Source of the DNA: Aeromonas hydrophila subsp. hydrophila ATCC 7966
Lineage (GTDB): Bacteria; Pseudomonadota; Gammaproteobacteria; Enterobacterales; Aeromonadaceae
Direction of reading: 5' to 3'
Length of the DNA: 64,000 bases
Assembly (NCBI RefSeq): GCF_000014805.1
Contig: NC_008570.1
Location: 3,043,001-3,107,000 of the forward strand
The translations under genes were made by a program, and so were the position numbers. Within the stretch, counting starts at the first letter, position 1. Each line of letters opens with the position of its first letter. Under the pieces are notes generated by a model. It saw only the letters and a list, made by a program, of their open reading frames with translations. It was not told where the DNA came from and made no database searches. This document shows, piece after piece, positions 37,592 to 45,771 of the stretch.

Positions 37592-39861
37592 AGGGTCACC
37601 ACCTTGCGGGCGACGATGTCGCCATGGCGACGGCCGGCCCACCAGAGCAGCAGCAGGGAGCCGCCGTAGCTCGCCACCCAGAACAGGCTCTGCTCGGGGT
37701 GCGCGGCAAAGGTGGCCAGCTGATAGAAGACGGTGGCGCACATGAAGGCCATGTAGTTGCACCAGGCGGCGGTCAGCAGGGCCCACTGGCGACCGGTTTC
37801 CCGCACCAGGGCGCCCATGGCGGCGGCGCAGGGCATGTAGAGCAGCACGAACAAGAGGTAGGCGAAGGCACCGGCCGCCCCGTCGAAGTGGCTCTGCATG
37901 TTGCCATAGGTGGAGACGTCCACCTCCTGCGCCTCGGCGGCAGCTTTCTGGTCATCCAGGTTGCCCACCGCCAGCCCCATGGGGTCGGTCGGGTCGATGT
38001 CGGCCAGATTGGTGGCGACCGCGGCGATCGCCTCCTGGAAGCTGCTTACCAGAGAGAACTCGCTCGCCTCCTCTTCCCCGTCGCCGCTGCCGGCGTAGAG
38101 GCTGTTGAGGGTACCGACCACCGCCTCTTTGGCGAAGATGCCGGTGACGATGCCGACCGTGGCCTGCCAGTTGTCATCGCGCACGCCGATGGGGTGCAGC
38201 ACCGGGGTCACCGCCTGGCTGATTTTGCTCAACACCGAGCTTTCTTGGTCTTGGTGGCCGAAGCTGCCGTCGGTGCCGAGCGAGTTGAGCACGCTCAGCA
38301 CGGCGACCACCAGCACGATGGTTTTACCGGCGCCAAAGACGAAGGATTTGAGCTTCTGCCAGGTCTTGATGCCGACGTTGACCGGGCGCGGCCACTCGTA
38401 GTCCGGCATCTCCATCAGCATGGAGTCACTCTTGCCCGGCAGCAGGGTGCTGCGCAGCAACAGGCCGGTGAGCACCGCCACCAGGATGCCGATGAGGTAG
38501 AGACCGAACACCAGGTTCTGGCCGGATTCGGGGAAGAAAGCCACCGCGAACAGGGCGTAGACCGGCAGGCGGGCACCGCACGACATGAAGGGGGCCATGG
38601 CCGAGGTCATCAGCCGTTCACGCTCGGAGTTGAGGGTGCGGGTCGCCATCACCGAGGGCACGGTGCAGCCAAAGCCCATCAGCATGGGGACGAACGCCTT
38701 GCCCGGCAGGCCGAGGCGGCGCATCAGGGCATCCACCACGAAAGCCGCGCGGGCCAGGTAGCCGGAGCTCTCCAGCACCGCCAGGAACAGGTAGAGGCAG
38801 CCGATCACCGGGATGAAGGTGGCGACGGTCTGCAAGCCGACGCCAAAGCCGTCCGCCAGGATGGCCCCCAGCCAGTCCGGCGCATGGATCAGCCCCAGCA
38901 GGTGGTGGACGCCATCGACAAACAGGGCGCCGCCCATGATGTCGAAGAAGTCGATGAAGGCGCTGCCCACCTTGATGGCGAACATGAACATCAGGTACAT
39001 CACCAGCAGGAAGAAGGGGATGCCGAACCAGCGGTTGAGCAGCACCCGATCGAGCCGCTCGCTCTGGGCCGCAGTGAGCTTGCCCTTCTGCTGGCACGCC
39101 TGGGCGGCCCACTGGTGGATGTGGCCGTAACGGATGTCCGCCAGTTGCAGGTCCACATCCTGCCCGTGGTGAGCGCGAGCCACCACGTTGGCGGCTGCGG
39201 CCTGCTGGCCGGGCAGCAGGGTCTCCTGCATCACCGCATCCTCTTCCAGCAGGCGCAGGGCGCGACCACGGGTGGTGAGGTGGTGCGGGGCGAGCAGGGT
39301 CTCGAGCTCCGCCAGATCTTTTTCAAGCTCATGGCCGTAGTCCAGCAACAGCGCCGGCTGCGGTTGGCCGATGAACTGCTGGATCTGGTTCTTGAAGGCG
39401 GCGACCTGCTGGCGGTTGTGGGCCGAGAGGGCCACCACCGGGCAGCCGAGGGTGTTGGCGAGCTTGCTCTCGTCGATGGTGATGCGCCGCTTTTGCAGGA
39501 TGTCCATCTTGTTGAGCACCACCACCATGGGCAGCCCCAGCTCGCGCAGTTGCAGCGTGAGGTAGAGGGAGCGCTCCAGGTTGGCGGCGTCGATGACGTT
39601 GAGCAGCAGATCCGGCTGCTGGCCCTCCACGAAGCGGCTGGCGATCTGCTCGTCCAGGCTCCCCTCCTGGTTGGCCAGGCTGTAGATGCCGGGCAGGTCC
39701 ATCAGTTTGTAGTCGTGACCCTGGGCGCTGAATTCGCCCATCTTCTTGTCGACAGTGACACCGCTCCAGTTGCCCACCTGCTGGCGGGCCCCGGTCAGGG
39801 CATTGAACAGGGAGGTCTTGCCGCTATTGGGATTGCCGACGGTTACCAGGGAGTAGTTCAT
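37588..39861 (-). CDS. feoB: Ferrous iron transport protein B
   Basis: This 757-residue inner-membrane transporter imports Fe2+ using an N-terminal G-protein domain: G1 GNPNSGKTSLFNAL, G3 DLPGIYSL, G4 NKMD and G5-like ALSAHN. A helical GDI-like linker follows, then the membrane part with Gate motifs VLESSGYLARAAFVVDALM and GFGCTVPSVMATRTL, and TPVLHPIGVRDDNWQATVGIVTGIFAKEAVVGT. Cysteines in GCTVP and SCGAR may line the pore. It follows feoA by 55 bases and overlaps feoC. The 55-base gap contains a second copy of the feoA tail. Confidence 0.97.
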   Translation of the reverse strand: MNYSLVTVGNPNSGKTSLFNALTGARQQVGNWSGVTVDKKMGEFSAQGHDYKLMDLPGIYSLANQEGSLDEQIASRFVEGQQPDLLLNVIDAANLERSLYLTLQLRELGLPMVVVLNKMDILQKRRITIDESKLANTLGCPVVALSAHNRQQVAAFKNQIQQFIGQPQPALLLDYGHELEKDLAELETLLAPHHLTTRGRALRLLEEDAVMQETLLPGQQAAAANVVARAHHGQDVDLQLADIRYGHIHQWAAQACQQKGKLTAAQSERLDRVLLNRWFGIPFFLLVMYLMFMFAIKVGSAFIDFFDIMGGALFVDGVHHLLGLIHAPDWLGAILADGFGVGLQTVATFIPVIGCLYLFLAVLESSGYLARAAFVVDALMRRLGLPGKAFVPMLMGFGCTVPSVMATRTLNSERERLMTSAMAPFMSCGARLPVYALFAVAFFPESGQNLVFGLYLIGILVAVLTGLLLRSTLLPGKSDSMLMEMPDYEWPRPVNVGIKTWQKLKSFVFGAGKTIVLVVAVLSVLNSLGTDGSFGHQDQESSVLSKISQAVTPVLHPIGVRDDNWQATVGIVTGIFAKEAVVGTLNSLYAGSGDGEEEASEFSLVSSFQEAIAAVATNLADIDPTDPMGLAVGNLDDQKAAAEAQEVDVSTYGNMQSHFDGAAGAFAYLLFVLLYMPCAAAMGALVRETGRQWALLTAAWCNYMAFMCATVFYQLATFAAHPEQSLFWVASYGGSLLLLWWAGRRHGDIVARKVVTL

Positions 39862-39937
39862 ACCGGTTCAACCTCGATAGTGCTTTGACCAAGACGATTG
39901 TTTTGTGAGGTGTGTTTCATACCGGCTCGACCTCGAT
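39858..39937 (-). repeat. Short duplication of the feoA 3' tail ahead of feoB
   Basis: The last bases of feoA (39917-39937, ATCGAGGT(T/C)GA(A/G)CCGGT plus ATGA) recur 59 bases downstream at 39858-39878, where the same ATGA supplies the feoB start codon. The flanking ~15 bases also align imperfectly (CTTG...CA...GCA). This suggests that feoA originally overlapped feoB and that the junction was duplicated. Confidence 0.7.
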
Positions 39938-40144
39938 TTGCTGGGCAAGGCTTTTTTGCATGGAGAGGCAGATCCCCTGACACTGGATCTGCAGCGGATC
40001 CCCGAGCGGGGCCGCGCGCAAATAGATGACTTCAGTCTGGGGCAACAAGCCCATCACCATCAGCTTGCGCCGCAGGGGACGGGTTAATTGATTCATGTTC
40101 TTGATGCGAGCACTCTGTCCCGGTGACAACTGCGCGAGTACCAT
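39917..40144 (-). CDS. feoA: Ferrous iron transport protein A
   Basis: This 75-residue SH3-like cytoplasmic protein supports FeoB. Family features are LSPGQSARIKNM, RRKLMVMGLLPQTEVIYLRAAPLGDPLQIQCQG and a C-terminal basic-to-acidic strand IEVEPV. It is the first gene of feoABC, with an ATG at 40142-40144 behind CAGGAG. Upstream there is a TATAAT-type -10 box, an FNR-type site and an AT-rich Fur-like sequence. Confidence 0.95.
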   Translation of the reverse strand: MVLAQLSPGQSARIKNMNQLTRPLRRKLMVMGLLPQTEVIYLRAAPLGDPLQIQCQGICLSMQKSLAQQIEVEPV

Positions 40145-40162
40145 GACTGACTCCTGAAGTTA

Positions 40163-40232
40163 AACAATAATAATTCTCTTTTACTTGGGGCATTATAATC
40201 CGTGTTTTCAACGCTTATTTGAGTAAAATCAA
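40163..40232 (-). promoter_or_regulatory. feo promoter with FNR-type box and weak Fur-like site
   Basis: On the minus strand a TATAAT -10 box lies at 40192-40197, placing transcription start near 40185. TTGAG-TAAA-ATCAA (40219-40232), one base from the FNR consensus TTGAT-N4-ATCAA, is centred about 41 bases upstream of that start, the class II activating position. A partly matching Fur-box-like sequence (40163-40181) lies just downstream of the start. Confidence 0.65.
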
Positions 40233-40263
40233 ACTCCGCTTAGCTAACCCACAAATAACTGCC

Positions 40264-40593
40264 ATGAGTCACGACAACAACAGCCGCCTGGTTTACAGCA
40301 CGGACGGCGGCATCATCAAAGAACAGAGCCAGCCGCAATCTGCCTCCCCCTTCCCCACCGACGGGGTGGTGCGCATCCGCCGCGAAACCAAGGGGCGCAA
40401 GGGCGCCGGGGTCATCACCATCCACGGCGTCCCGGCCGAACAGCAAAAGAGCCTCGCCACCCTGCTCAAGAAAAAGTGCGGCACCGGCGGCGGCCTGAAA
40501 GAGGGGGTGATCGAGATCCAGGGGGACAAACGGGATCTGATCAAGGCCGAGCTCGAGAAGGCCGGTTTCAGCGTCAAGCTGGTGGGCGGCTGA
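40264..40593 (+). CDS. yciH: YciH, SUI1/eIF1-like translation factor
   Basis: This 109-residue SUI1-domain protein resembles eukaryotic eIF1 and E. coli YciH, which can influence start-site fidelity under stress. Signatures are SRLVYSTDGG, VRIRRETKGRKGAGV, LKKKCGTGGGLKEGVIEIQGDKRDLIKAELEKAGFSVKLVGG (about 68-109). The ATG at 40264 matches the family start, but no Shine-Dalgarno sequence precedes it (CACAAATAACTGCC). It is divergent from feoA, so the FNR-type box may also influence it. Confidence 0.92.
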   Translation: MSHDNNSRLVYSTDGGIIKEQSQPQSASPFPTDGVVRIRRETKGRKGAGVITIHGVPAEQQKSLATLLKKKCGTGGGLKEGVIEIQGDKRDLIKAELEKAGFSVKLVGG

Positions 40594-40610
40594 TCCCCGC
40601 GCTGCCCGGC

Positions 40611-40639
40611 TTGCGTCACTTTCGCTTTTTCCCTAGAAT
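40611..40639 (+). promoter_or_regulatory. Promoter of the manganese-riboswitch transcript
   Basis: TTGCGT (40611-40616) and TAGAAT (40634-40639) are separated by 17 bases, and the predicted start (about 40646) lies just before the riboswitch. Confidence 0.65.
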
Positions 40640-40650
40640 GCCCGCTCCCA

Positions 40651-40849
40651 TCGAGGGGGAGTAGTCTCGCCAGCCGGCCCCAAACCGGTTCGCGACCCTG
40701 ATCAACATACTTGGTGCCAACTCACCATGGTCAGGGTGATCCACGCCAGCCGCGGATTTGACAAGACCTTTGACGGGCCAGTGCCAATACCGGGGACGGA
40801 TGGCGCAGGCTTGTCTCAGGTATAACAATTCCGTCCCCCGGTCATTTTT
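40651..40849 (+). promoter_or_regulatory. yybP-ykoY-type manganese riboswitch
   Basis: The leader shows the conserved pieces of this class: GGGGGAGTAG at about 40655-40664, ATCAACATACTTGG at 40701-40714 as in the alx and mntP leaders, and AAGACCTTTGACGGG at about 40763-40777. It is followed by a long hairpin, ACCGGGGACGGA (40789-40800) with TCCGTCCCC...GGT (40830-40842), and then ATTTTTAT, whose T-run touches the start codon. Mn2+ binding would be expected to relieve this terminator-like hairpin and switch on the exporter gene. Confidence 0.88.
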
Positions 40850-41407
40850 ATGGAAGCCTTGTTAACCTCAACCCTCAGCGTGGCCATCGCCGAAATCGGC
40901 GACAAGACCCAGCTGCTGGCGCTGTTGCTCATCTGTCGTTTTCGCAAGCCCTGGCCCATCATCGCCGGCATGCTGGCAGCCACCCTGCTCAACCACGCCG
41001 GCGCCGCCTGGCTTGGCGAGTTCATCAGCCGCTGGCTCGATCCCAAGGTGATGACCTACCTGGTGGCCGGTGCCTTCATTGCCATGGCCGCCTGGATCCT
41101 GGTGCCGGACAAGATGGACGACGAGGAGAGCCCGCTCGACAAATACGGCCCCTTCATGGCCACCTTCGTGCTGTTCTTCATCGCCGAGATCGGCGACAAG
41201 ACCCAGATCGCCACCGTGCTGCTGGCGGCCAAATATGACTCGCTGACCCAGGTCATCACCGGCACCACCCTCGGCATGATGCTGGCCAACGTGCCGGTGG
41301 TGCTGCTTGGCAAGCTGGGGGCCGATCGCCTGCCGCTCAAGGGGATCCGCATCGCCTGCGCCATCCTGTTCGTGGGCCTCGGGGTGAGCACCCTGCTGTT
41401 CGCCTGA
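40850..41407 (+). CDS. TMEM165/GDT1-family manganese exporter, MneA-like (UPF0016)
   Basis: This 185-residue inner-membrane protein has six helices in two repeats, each with the hallmark E-x-G-D-K-T (AEIGDKTQLLALLL near residue 14 and AEIGDKTQIATVLL near residue 112). Relatives in Vibrio (MneA) export Mn2+, and the upstream manganese riboswitch fits that role. The ATG at 40850 immediately follows the terminator-like hairpin and has no recognisable ribosome-binding site. Confidence 0.93.
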   Translation: MEALLTSTLSVAIAEIGDKTQLLALLLICRFRKPWPIIAGMLAATLLNHAGAAWLGEFISRWLDPKVMTYLVAGAFIAMAAWILVPDKMDDEESPLDKYGPFMATFVLFFIAEIGDKTQIATVLLAAKYDSLTQVITGTTLGMMLANVPVVLLGKLGADRLPLKGIRIACAILFVGLGVSTLLFA

Positions 41408-41488
41408 CCCGGCCGGATCAGAAGGTGGCGAGGCAAGGGTGAGCACTTGCCGACGCCGCTCCCGCGCCCATGTCGTGTCCTTGCAAGC

Positions 41489-41515
41489 AAGCCCCGCCCT
41501 TTGGCGGGGCTTTTT
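41489..41515 (+). terminator. Rho-independent terminator of the manganese exporter gene
   Basis: AAGCCCCGCC-CTTT-GGCGGGGCTT followed by TTT lies about 80 bases after the stop codon. Confidence 0.88.
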
Positions 41516-41609
41516 GCATCCGCTTGCCGGGCTGGTCGCGCCCGCAGACGGGGGCTGCCAATCGGCGCCATGGCCGTGGCATAATGCGGCAAACCTGATG
41601 GAGCATCCC

Positions 41610-42548
41610 ATGCACTTCACTTCAAGACAGACGTTGCTCGACTGGGTCAGGCGTGGACGCCTCGAGCGGGCCAGCCTGCCCGCCGCCCTCGCCCTGTGCG
41701 AGCTGCCCCCCGGCCCTGCCCGCTGGCAGTGGCTGTTCGATCGGCTGCTGCTCTGGCTTGGCAGCCTGTGTCTCGGCGCCGGCCTGGTGTTCTTCGTCGC
41801 CTTCAACTGGCAGGAGCTGGGCCGCCTCTCACGCCTCGCGCTGCTGGAGCTGCCGCTGCTCGCCATGCTGCTGTTGCTGTGGCGCAAGCCCCTCGCCGAC
41901 AGCCAGCGCCAGGCGCTGCTGCTCGCCATCGCCCTCAACATCGGCGCCCTGCTGGCGCTGGTGGGGCAGACCTACCAGACCGGTGCCGATCCCTGGCAGC
42001 TGTTCGCCACCTGGGCGCTGATGCTGCTGCCGCTGGCGGCGCTCGGCCAGAGCCCGCTGCTGTGGACCTTGAGCTGGCTGCTCGGCCAGCTGGCGCTGGT
42101 GCTCTACTGGCGGCTCGGCCTGTTCAACTTCTTCTTCGCCTTCAACGAGGAGGCCCTCGGCTGGTGCCTGACCCTGTTCAACGCCGCCCTCTGGGGCATA
42201 TTGCTGCTGGTGCCCGCTCACTACCGGCTGATGCCCTCCTGGCTGGCGGGGCTGGCCGCCGGGTTCGGCGTCACCCTGCTCACCCTGCTGGCGCTGTTCG
42301 ATGTCGCCTCCCCCTGGGTCTGGCCGGCCTGGCTCGGCTGGCTGGCGGCAGCCTACCTGCGCTGGCACCACAGATTCATCGCCGGGCTCGCCATGGGCTG
42401 CCTGAGCCTCATCGTGGTGCTGCTGACCGCGCTCGGCAAATGGATGGAGCCGGACGTGGATGGCTTCCTGCTGCTCTGCCTCATCGCCATCGGCCTGTCG
42501 GTGGCGGCCAGCCGCTGGCTGCAACAACAACGGAGGCCCCATGAGTGA
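41610..42548 (+). CDS. DUF2157 membrane protein
   Basis: This 312-residue protein has a short cytoplasmic N-terminus (TSRQTLLDWVRRGRLERASLPAALALC), typical of DUF2157, then nine or ten membrane helices. A conserved-looking segment is GQTYQTGADPWQLFATWALMLLP. The function is unknown. It is the first gene of a three-gene operon with DUF4401 and GDYXXLXY proteins, an association seen in many bacteria. The ATG at 41610 follows GGAG by six bases. It overlaps the next gene by eight bases. Confidence 0.87.
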   Translation: MHFTSRQTLLDWVRRGRLERASLPAALALCELPPGPARWQWLFDRLLLWLGSLCLGAGLVFFVAFNWQELGRLSRLALLELPLLAMLLLLWRKPLADSQRQALLLAIALNIGALLALVGQTYQTGADPWQLFATWALMLLPLAALGQSPLLWTLSWLLGQLALVLYWRLGLFNFFFAFNEEALGWCLTLFNAALWGILLLVPAHYRLMPSWLAGLAAGFGVTLLTLLALFDVASPWVWPAWLGWLAAAYLRWHHRFIAGLAMGCLSLIVVLLTALGKWMEPDVDGFLLLCLIAIGLSVAASRWLQQQRRPHE

Positions 42549-43548
42549 TCTGACCCCCTGGCAGCGACTGCAACGGGCCCGGCTGGTGGAAGGGGATGCC
42601 CCCCGTGACGACCAGCCCCACTGGTCGAGCCGCTTTCTGCTCGGCATGGTGGGCTGGATTGCCGCCCTGTTCCTGCTGTTCTTCCTGTTCATGTCGTTCT
42701 CCCAGCTCACCCGGGATGCCGACAGCGCCCTGCTGATGGGCGTCGTGCTGATGGTCATCGCCTTTTGCCTCAACCGCTTCGCCACCCGCAGCGATCTGTG
42801 GGATCAGTTCGTGCTGGCGCTGGCGCTGGCTGGCGACGCCTGGCTGCTCTACGGCCTGCTCGATCGGCTGGATCTGCACTCGGCTCCGCTCTGGTTCGGC
42901 CTCGCCCTGCTGTCACTGGCCATCGCCGCCCTGTTCGAGCACTGGTTGATCCGGCTGTTTCACAGCTTCGCCGCCGCCATCCTGCTCACCCTTGGCCTCG
43001 CCTGCCTCGGCCTGCAACTGCTGGCCCTGCCGCTGGTGATGACGGCGGTGGCCCTCTGCTGGCTGCAGGCCGAGCGCGATCCACTGCGCCATCAACTCTA
43101 TGAATCCCTCACCCTGGGGCTGGCGCTCTCCCTGCTGGTGCTGGGGCGTCTGCACCACCCGCTGTGGGACGGCGGCGCCAGCATGCTCGACGAGCTGGGC
43201 CACTCCCGCCTGCCGCTCTGGCTCAACCCGCTGCTCTGCGCCGCCCTGTTGCTGGGGCTCATGGTCCGGCTGAAACTGCCGCTGCTGTACGGGCTGCCGC
43301 TGGTGCTGATCAGCGCCCTCATCCCCGGCATGGGGGCCGGCGCCCTGGTGCTGGTGCTCGGCTTTTATGCCGGCAGCGTCGGCCTGATGACCCTGGCCGG
43401 CCTGCTGCTGGTCGGCTTTGGCTCCCTCTATTACTACGATCTGGGGCTGACCCTGATGACCAAATCCTGGCTGCTGCTGGGCTCGGGCGCCCTGCTGCTC
43501 GGCGCCCGCCAGCTGCTCAAACGGCTGAGCCTGCGGAGCCCCTCATGA
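42541..43548 (+). CDS. DUF4401 membrane protein
   Basis: This 335-residue protein has a soluble start (PWQRLQRARLVEGD) and about ten membrane helices. It fits the DUF4401 family, usually encoded between DUF2157 and GDYXXLXY partners. The ATG at 42541 follows GGAGG and overlaps the upstream gene, and its stop codon overlaps the next start (ATGA), so all three are translationally coupled. The three proteins probably form a membrane complex of unknown role. Confidence 0.85.
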   Translation: MSDLTPWQRLQRARLVEGDAPRDDQPHWSSRFLLGMVGWIAALFLLFFLFMSFSQLTRDADSALLMGVVLMVIAFCLNRFATRSDLWDQFVLALALAGDAWLLYGLLDRLDLHSAPLWFGLALLSLAIAALFEHWLIRLFHSFAAAILLTLGLACLGLQLLALPLVMTAVALCWLQAERDPLRHQLYESLTLGLALSLLVLGRLHHPLWDGGASMLDELGHSRLPLWLNPLLCAALLLGLMVRLKLPLLYGLPLVLISALIPGMGAGALVLVLGFYAGSVGLMTLAGLLLVGFGSLYYYDLGLTLMTKSWLLLGSGALLLGARQLLKRLSLRSPS

Positions 43549-44042
43549 GACGACTCGCCCTGCTGCTGACCGGCCTCGCCATCCTGGCGGCCATCAATGT
43601 CACCGTCTGGCGCTACGAACGCGCCATGAGCAGCGGCGAGGTGGTGCTGCTGCGCCTCGCCCCGGTCGACCCGCGCTCCCTGATGCAGGGGGATTACATG
43701 CGCCTCAACTACGAGCTGGTCCGCCAGCTTGGCAACCGGCAGCAAGATGAAGCCCCCGCCGACACCCTGGTGATCCGCCTCGACGAGCAGCAGGTCGCCA
43801 GCTGGGTGGAAGGGGGCAAGCCGGATCAGCTGGCCCGCGATGAGCGGCGGCTGCAGGTGCGCCGCAGCGACGGCCAGTGGCTCATCGGCCCCGATGCCTA
43901 CTTCTTCGAAGAGGGCACCGGCGAGCAGTACGAGGCGGCGCGCTACGGCGAGTTTCGTCTGCAGGAGAGCGGCAAGGCGCTCTTGGTGGGGCTTCGCGAT
44001 GAGCAGTTGAAACCGGTGGGAAATACCAGAGCGCGCTGGTAA
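43545..44042 (+). CDS. GDYXXLXY-motif protein
   Basis: This 165-residue protein has one N-terminal membrane segment (about 5-21) and the family motif GDYMRLNY near residue 49, inside LAPVDPRSLMQGDYMRLNYEL. The rest is predicted to be periplasmic. It is the last gene of the DUF2157-DUF4401 operon, overlapping the previous gene by four bases. The motif names the family; no activity is known. Confidence 0.87.
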   Translation: MRRLALLLTGLAILAAINVTVWRYERAMSSGEVVLLRLAPVDPRSLMQGDYMRLNYELVRQLGNRQQDEAPADTLVIRLDEQQVASWVEGGKPDQLARDERRLQVRRSDGQWLIGPDAYFFEEGTGEQYEAARYGEFRLQESGKALLVGLRDEQLKPVGNTRARW

Positions 44043-44115
44043 CTACTGGCAATATCAGGCTTTTTTGCCCACACTAGGGCAAGATGGATCGCCCGCGCTA
44101 CGCCAAGGAATGCCC

Positions 44116-44862
44116 ATGAGGATAAGGTTTTGCGGTTGCCTGCTGCTGTTGTCATGCCTTGGCACGGCGCAGGCCGAGCTCGGCAAGCTGGAGTACCTGA
44201 CCGAGGATTATCCCCCCTACAACTTCACCGACCAGACCGGTCAGCCCGGCGGGCTGGCGGTGGAGCTGCTGCAGCTGATCTGGCAGCGCACCCAGACCCC
44301 CGCCCAGCCCATTCGCATCCTGCCCTGGGCGCGGGGTTACTACCTGCTGACCCAGAAACCCAACGTGGTGCTCTTCTCCACCGCCCGCACCGACACCCGC
44401 GACCCCCTGTTCAAGTGGGTGTGCCCCATCGGCTACTCCGAGTACGTGCTGCTGGCCCACAAGCGCCGCCCCCTCACCCTCAGCGCGGTCGAGCAGATCA
44501 ACGACTACCGCATCAGCGCCGTGCGCGCCGATGCCTCCGAACAGCTGCTGCTCAACCGCGGCATGGACGAGAGCCGCATCATCTCCGCCAACCGGCTGAG
44601 CCAGGCGCTGAAGATGCTGGTGTCGGGCCGCGCCGATCTGCTGGCCACCGGCAAGCTGGCAGGCTATGACGCCATCAAGGCGCTGCAGCTCGATGCCAAT
44701 GACTTCACGGTCGCCTTCGTGCTGGATGCCGAGGAGCTCTGCTACGCCTTCAGTCGCCAGGTGGATGACGGCGTCATCAAGCAGTTCCAGCGTGCCCTCA
44801 CCCAGGCGCTCGCCTCTTCGGAATATCAGGGGCTGCGGCTCAAATACCTGCCCGCCCCCTGA
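44116..44862 (+). CDS. Periplasmic solute-binding protein, family 3 (tandem copy 1)
   Basis: This 248-residue exported protein has a signal peptide ending near residue 20 (GTAQA) and the fold ELGKLEYLTEDYPPYNF, LPWARGYYLLTQKPNVVLFS, FKWVCPIGYSEYVLL. Two cysteines (in WVCP and ELCYAF) could form a disulfide. The neighbouring gene is a close paralogue of identical length. No transporter genes are adjacent, so it may be a scavenging or sensing protein. The ATG at 44116 follows AAGGAATG. Confidence 0.85.
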   Translation: MRIRFCGCLLLLSCLGTAQAELGKLEYLTEDYPPYNFTDQTGQPGGLAVELLQLIWQRTQTPAQPIRILPWARGYYLLTQKPNVVLFSTARTDTRDPLFKWVCPIGYSEYVLLAHKRRPLTLSAVEQINDYRISAVRADASEQLLLNRGMDESRIISANRLSQALKMLVSGRADLLATGKLAGYDAIKALQLDANDFTVAFVLDAEELCYAFSRQVDDGVIKQFQRALTQALASSEYQGLRLKYLPAP

Positions 44863-44963
44863 GCAAGGCCCGCTACCTCTCACCGCCAGTGCACGGCGAG
44901 TGGCGATTTGGCGGGCTTTGATAACACTTGAGAATGACGCTACACCCCACCAGGATGGCCAAC

Positions 44964-45710
44964 ATGAAAAAATGGATTGGATTCGCCGCACTCGCGTTTG
45001 TCACCCTCGCCCAGGCCAGCCCGGAGCTTGGCAAGCTGCACTACCTCACCGAAGAGTACAAACCCTACAACTTCTCCAACGAATCCGGCGCCCCCACCGG
45101 GCTCGCCGTCGAGCTGCTGCAGCAGGTCTGGCAGAAGACCAACACCCCGCAGCAACCCATCACCATCATGCCCTGGGCGCGGGGTTATTACTTGCTGACC
45201 CAGAAACCCAACGTGGTGCTCTTCTCCACCGCCCGCACCGAGGCGCGGGATCCGCTGTTCAAATGGGCCTGCCCCATCGGCTATGCCGAGATCGTGCTGA
45301 TGGGGCTGGCCAAGAGCCCGGTCAACATCGCCAAGCTGGAAGATGCCGAAAAGTACAACATAGGGGCGGTGCGGGCCGACGTGGGGGAGCAGCTGCTGCT
45401 CAACAACGGCTTTGACGAGCAGAAGATCATGACCGCCAACCGCCTGCCCCAGGCACTCAAGATGCTCACCTCGGGCCGGGTCGATCTCATCTCTACCAAC
45501 AAGACCACCATGCTGGATCTGATCGCCTCCCAGCAGCTGGATCCCGCCCAGTTCAAGGTGTTCTGGATGCTGAGCTCGGAGCAGTTCTGCTTCGCCTTCA
45601 GTCACCCGGTGAGCGACGAGCTGGTCAAGGAGTTCCAGAGCGGCCTGACCCAGGTGCTGGCCAGCAGCGAGTTCCAGCAGATCCAGGCCAAGTACTTCCC
45701 CGCCCGCTGA
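44964..45710 (+). CDS. Periplasmic solute-binding protein, family 3 (tandem copy 2)
   Basis: This 248-residue paralogue of the preceding protein has the same length and layout: a signal peptide ending near residue 18 (LAQAS), ELGKLHYLTEEYKPYNF, MPWARGYYLLTQKPNVVLFS, FKWACPIGYAE, and the same two cysteines (WACP, QFCFAF). The central block around WARGYYLLTQKPN is identical in both, while the ligand-facing parts (for example TTMLDLIASQQL against LAGYDAIKALQL) differ, suggesting divergence in ligand. The ATG at 44964 follows AGGATGGCC. The pair are 101 bases apart. Confidence 0.85.
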   Translation: MKKWIGFAALAFVTLAQASPELGKLHYLTEEYKPYNFSNESGAPTGLAVELLQQVWQKTNTPQQPITIMPWARGYYLLTQKPNVVLFSTARTEARDPLFKWACPIGYAEIVLMGLAKSPVNIAKLEDAEKYNIGAVRADVGEQLLLNNGFDEQKIMTANRLPQALKMLTSGRVDLISTNKTTMLDLIASQQLDPAQFKVFWMLSSEQFCFAFSHPVSDELVKEFQSGLTQVLASSEFQQIQAKYFPAR

Positions 45711-45722
45711 GGGGCGGCATGA

Positions 45723-45749
45723 AAAAGGGGCCCGCCGGGGCCCCTTTTG
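45723..45749. terminator. Bidirectional terminator between binding protein 2 and the GGDEF gene
   Basis: AAAAGGGGCCC-GCCG-GGGCCCCTTTT is an eleven-base perfect stem between convergent genes. Confidence 0.92.
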
Positions 45750-45771
45750 CTTGTCTGTCTCGCCTGCGCAG

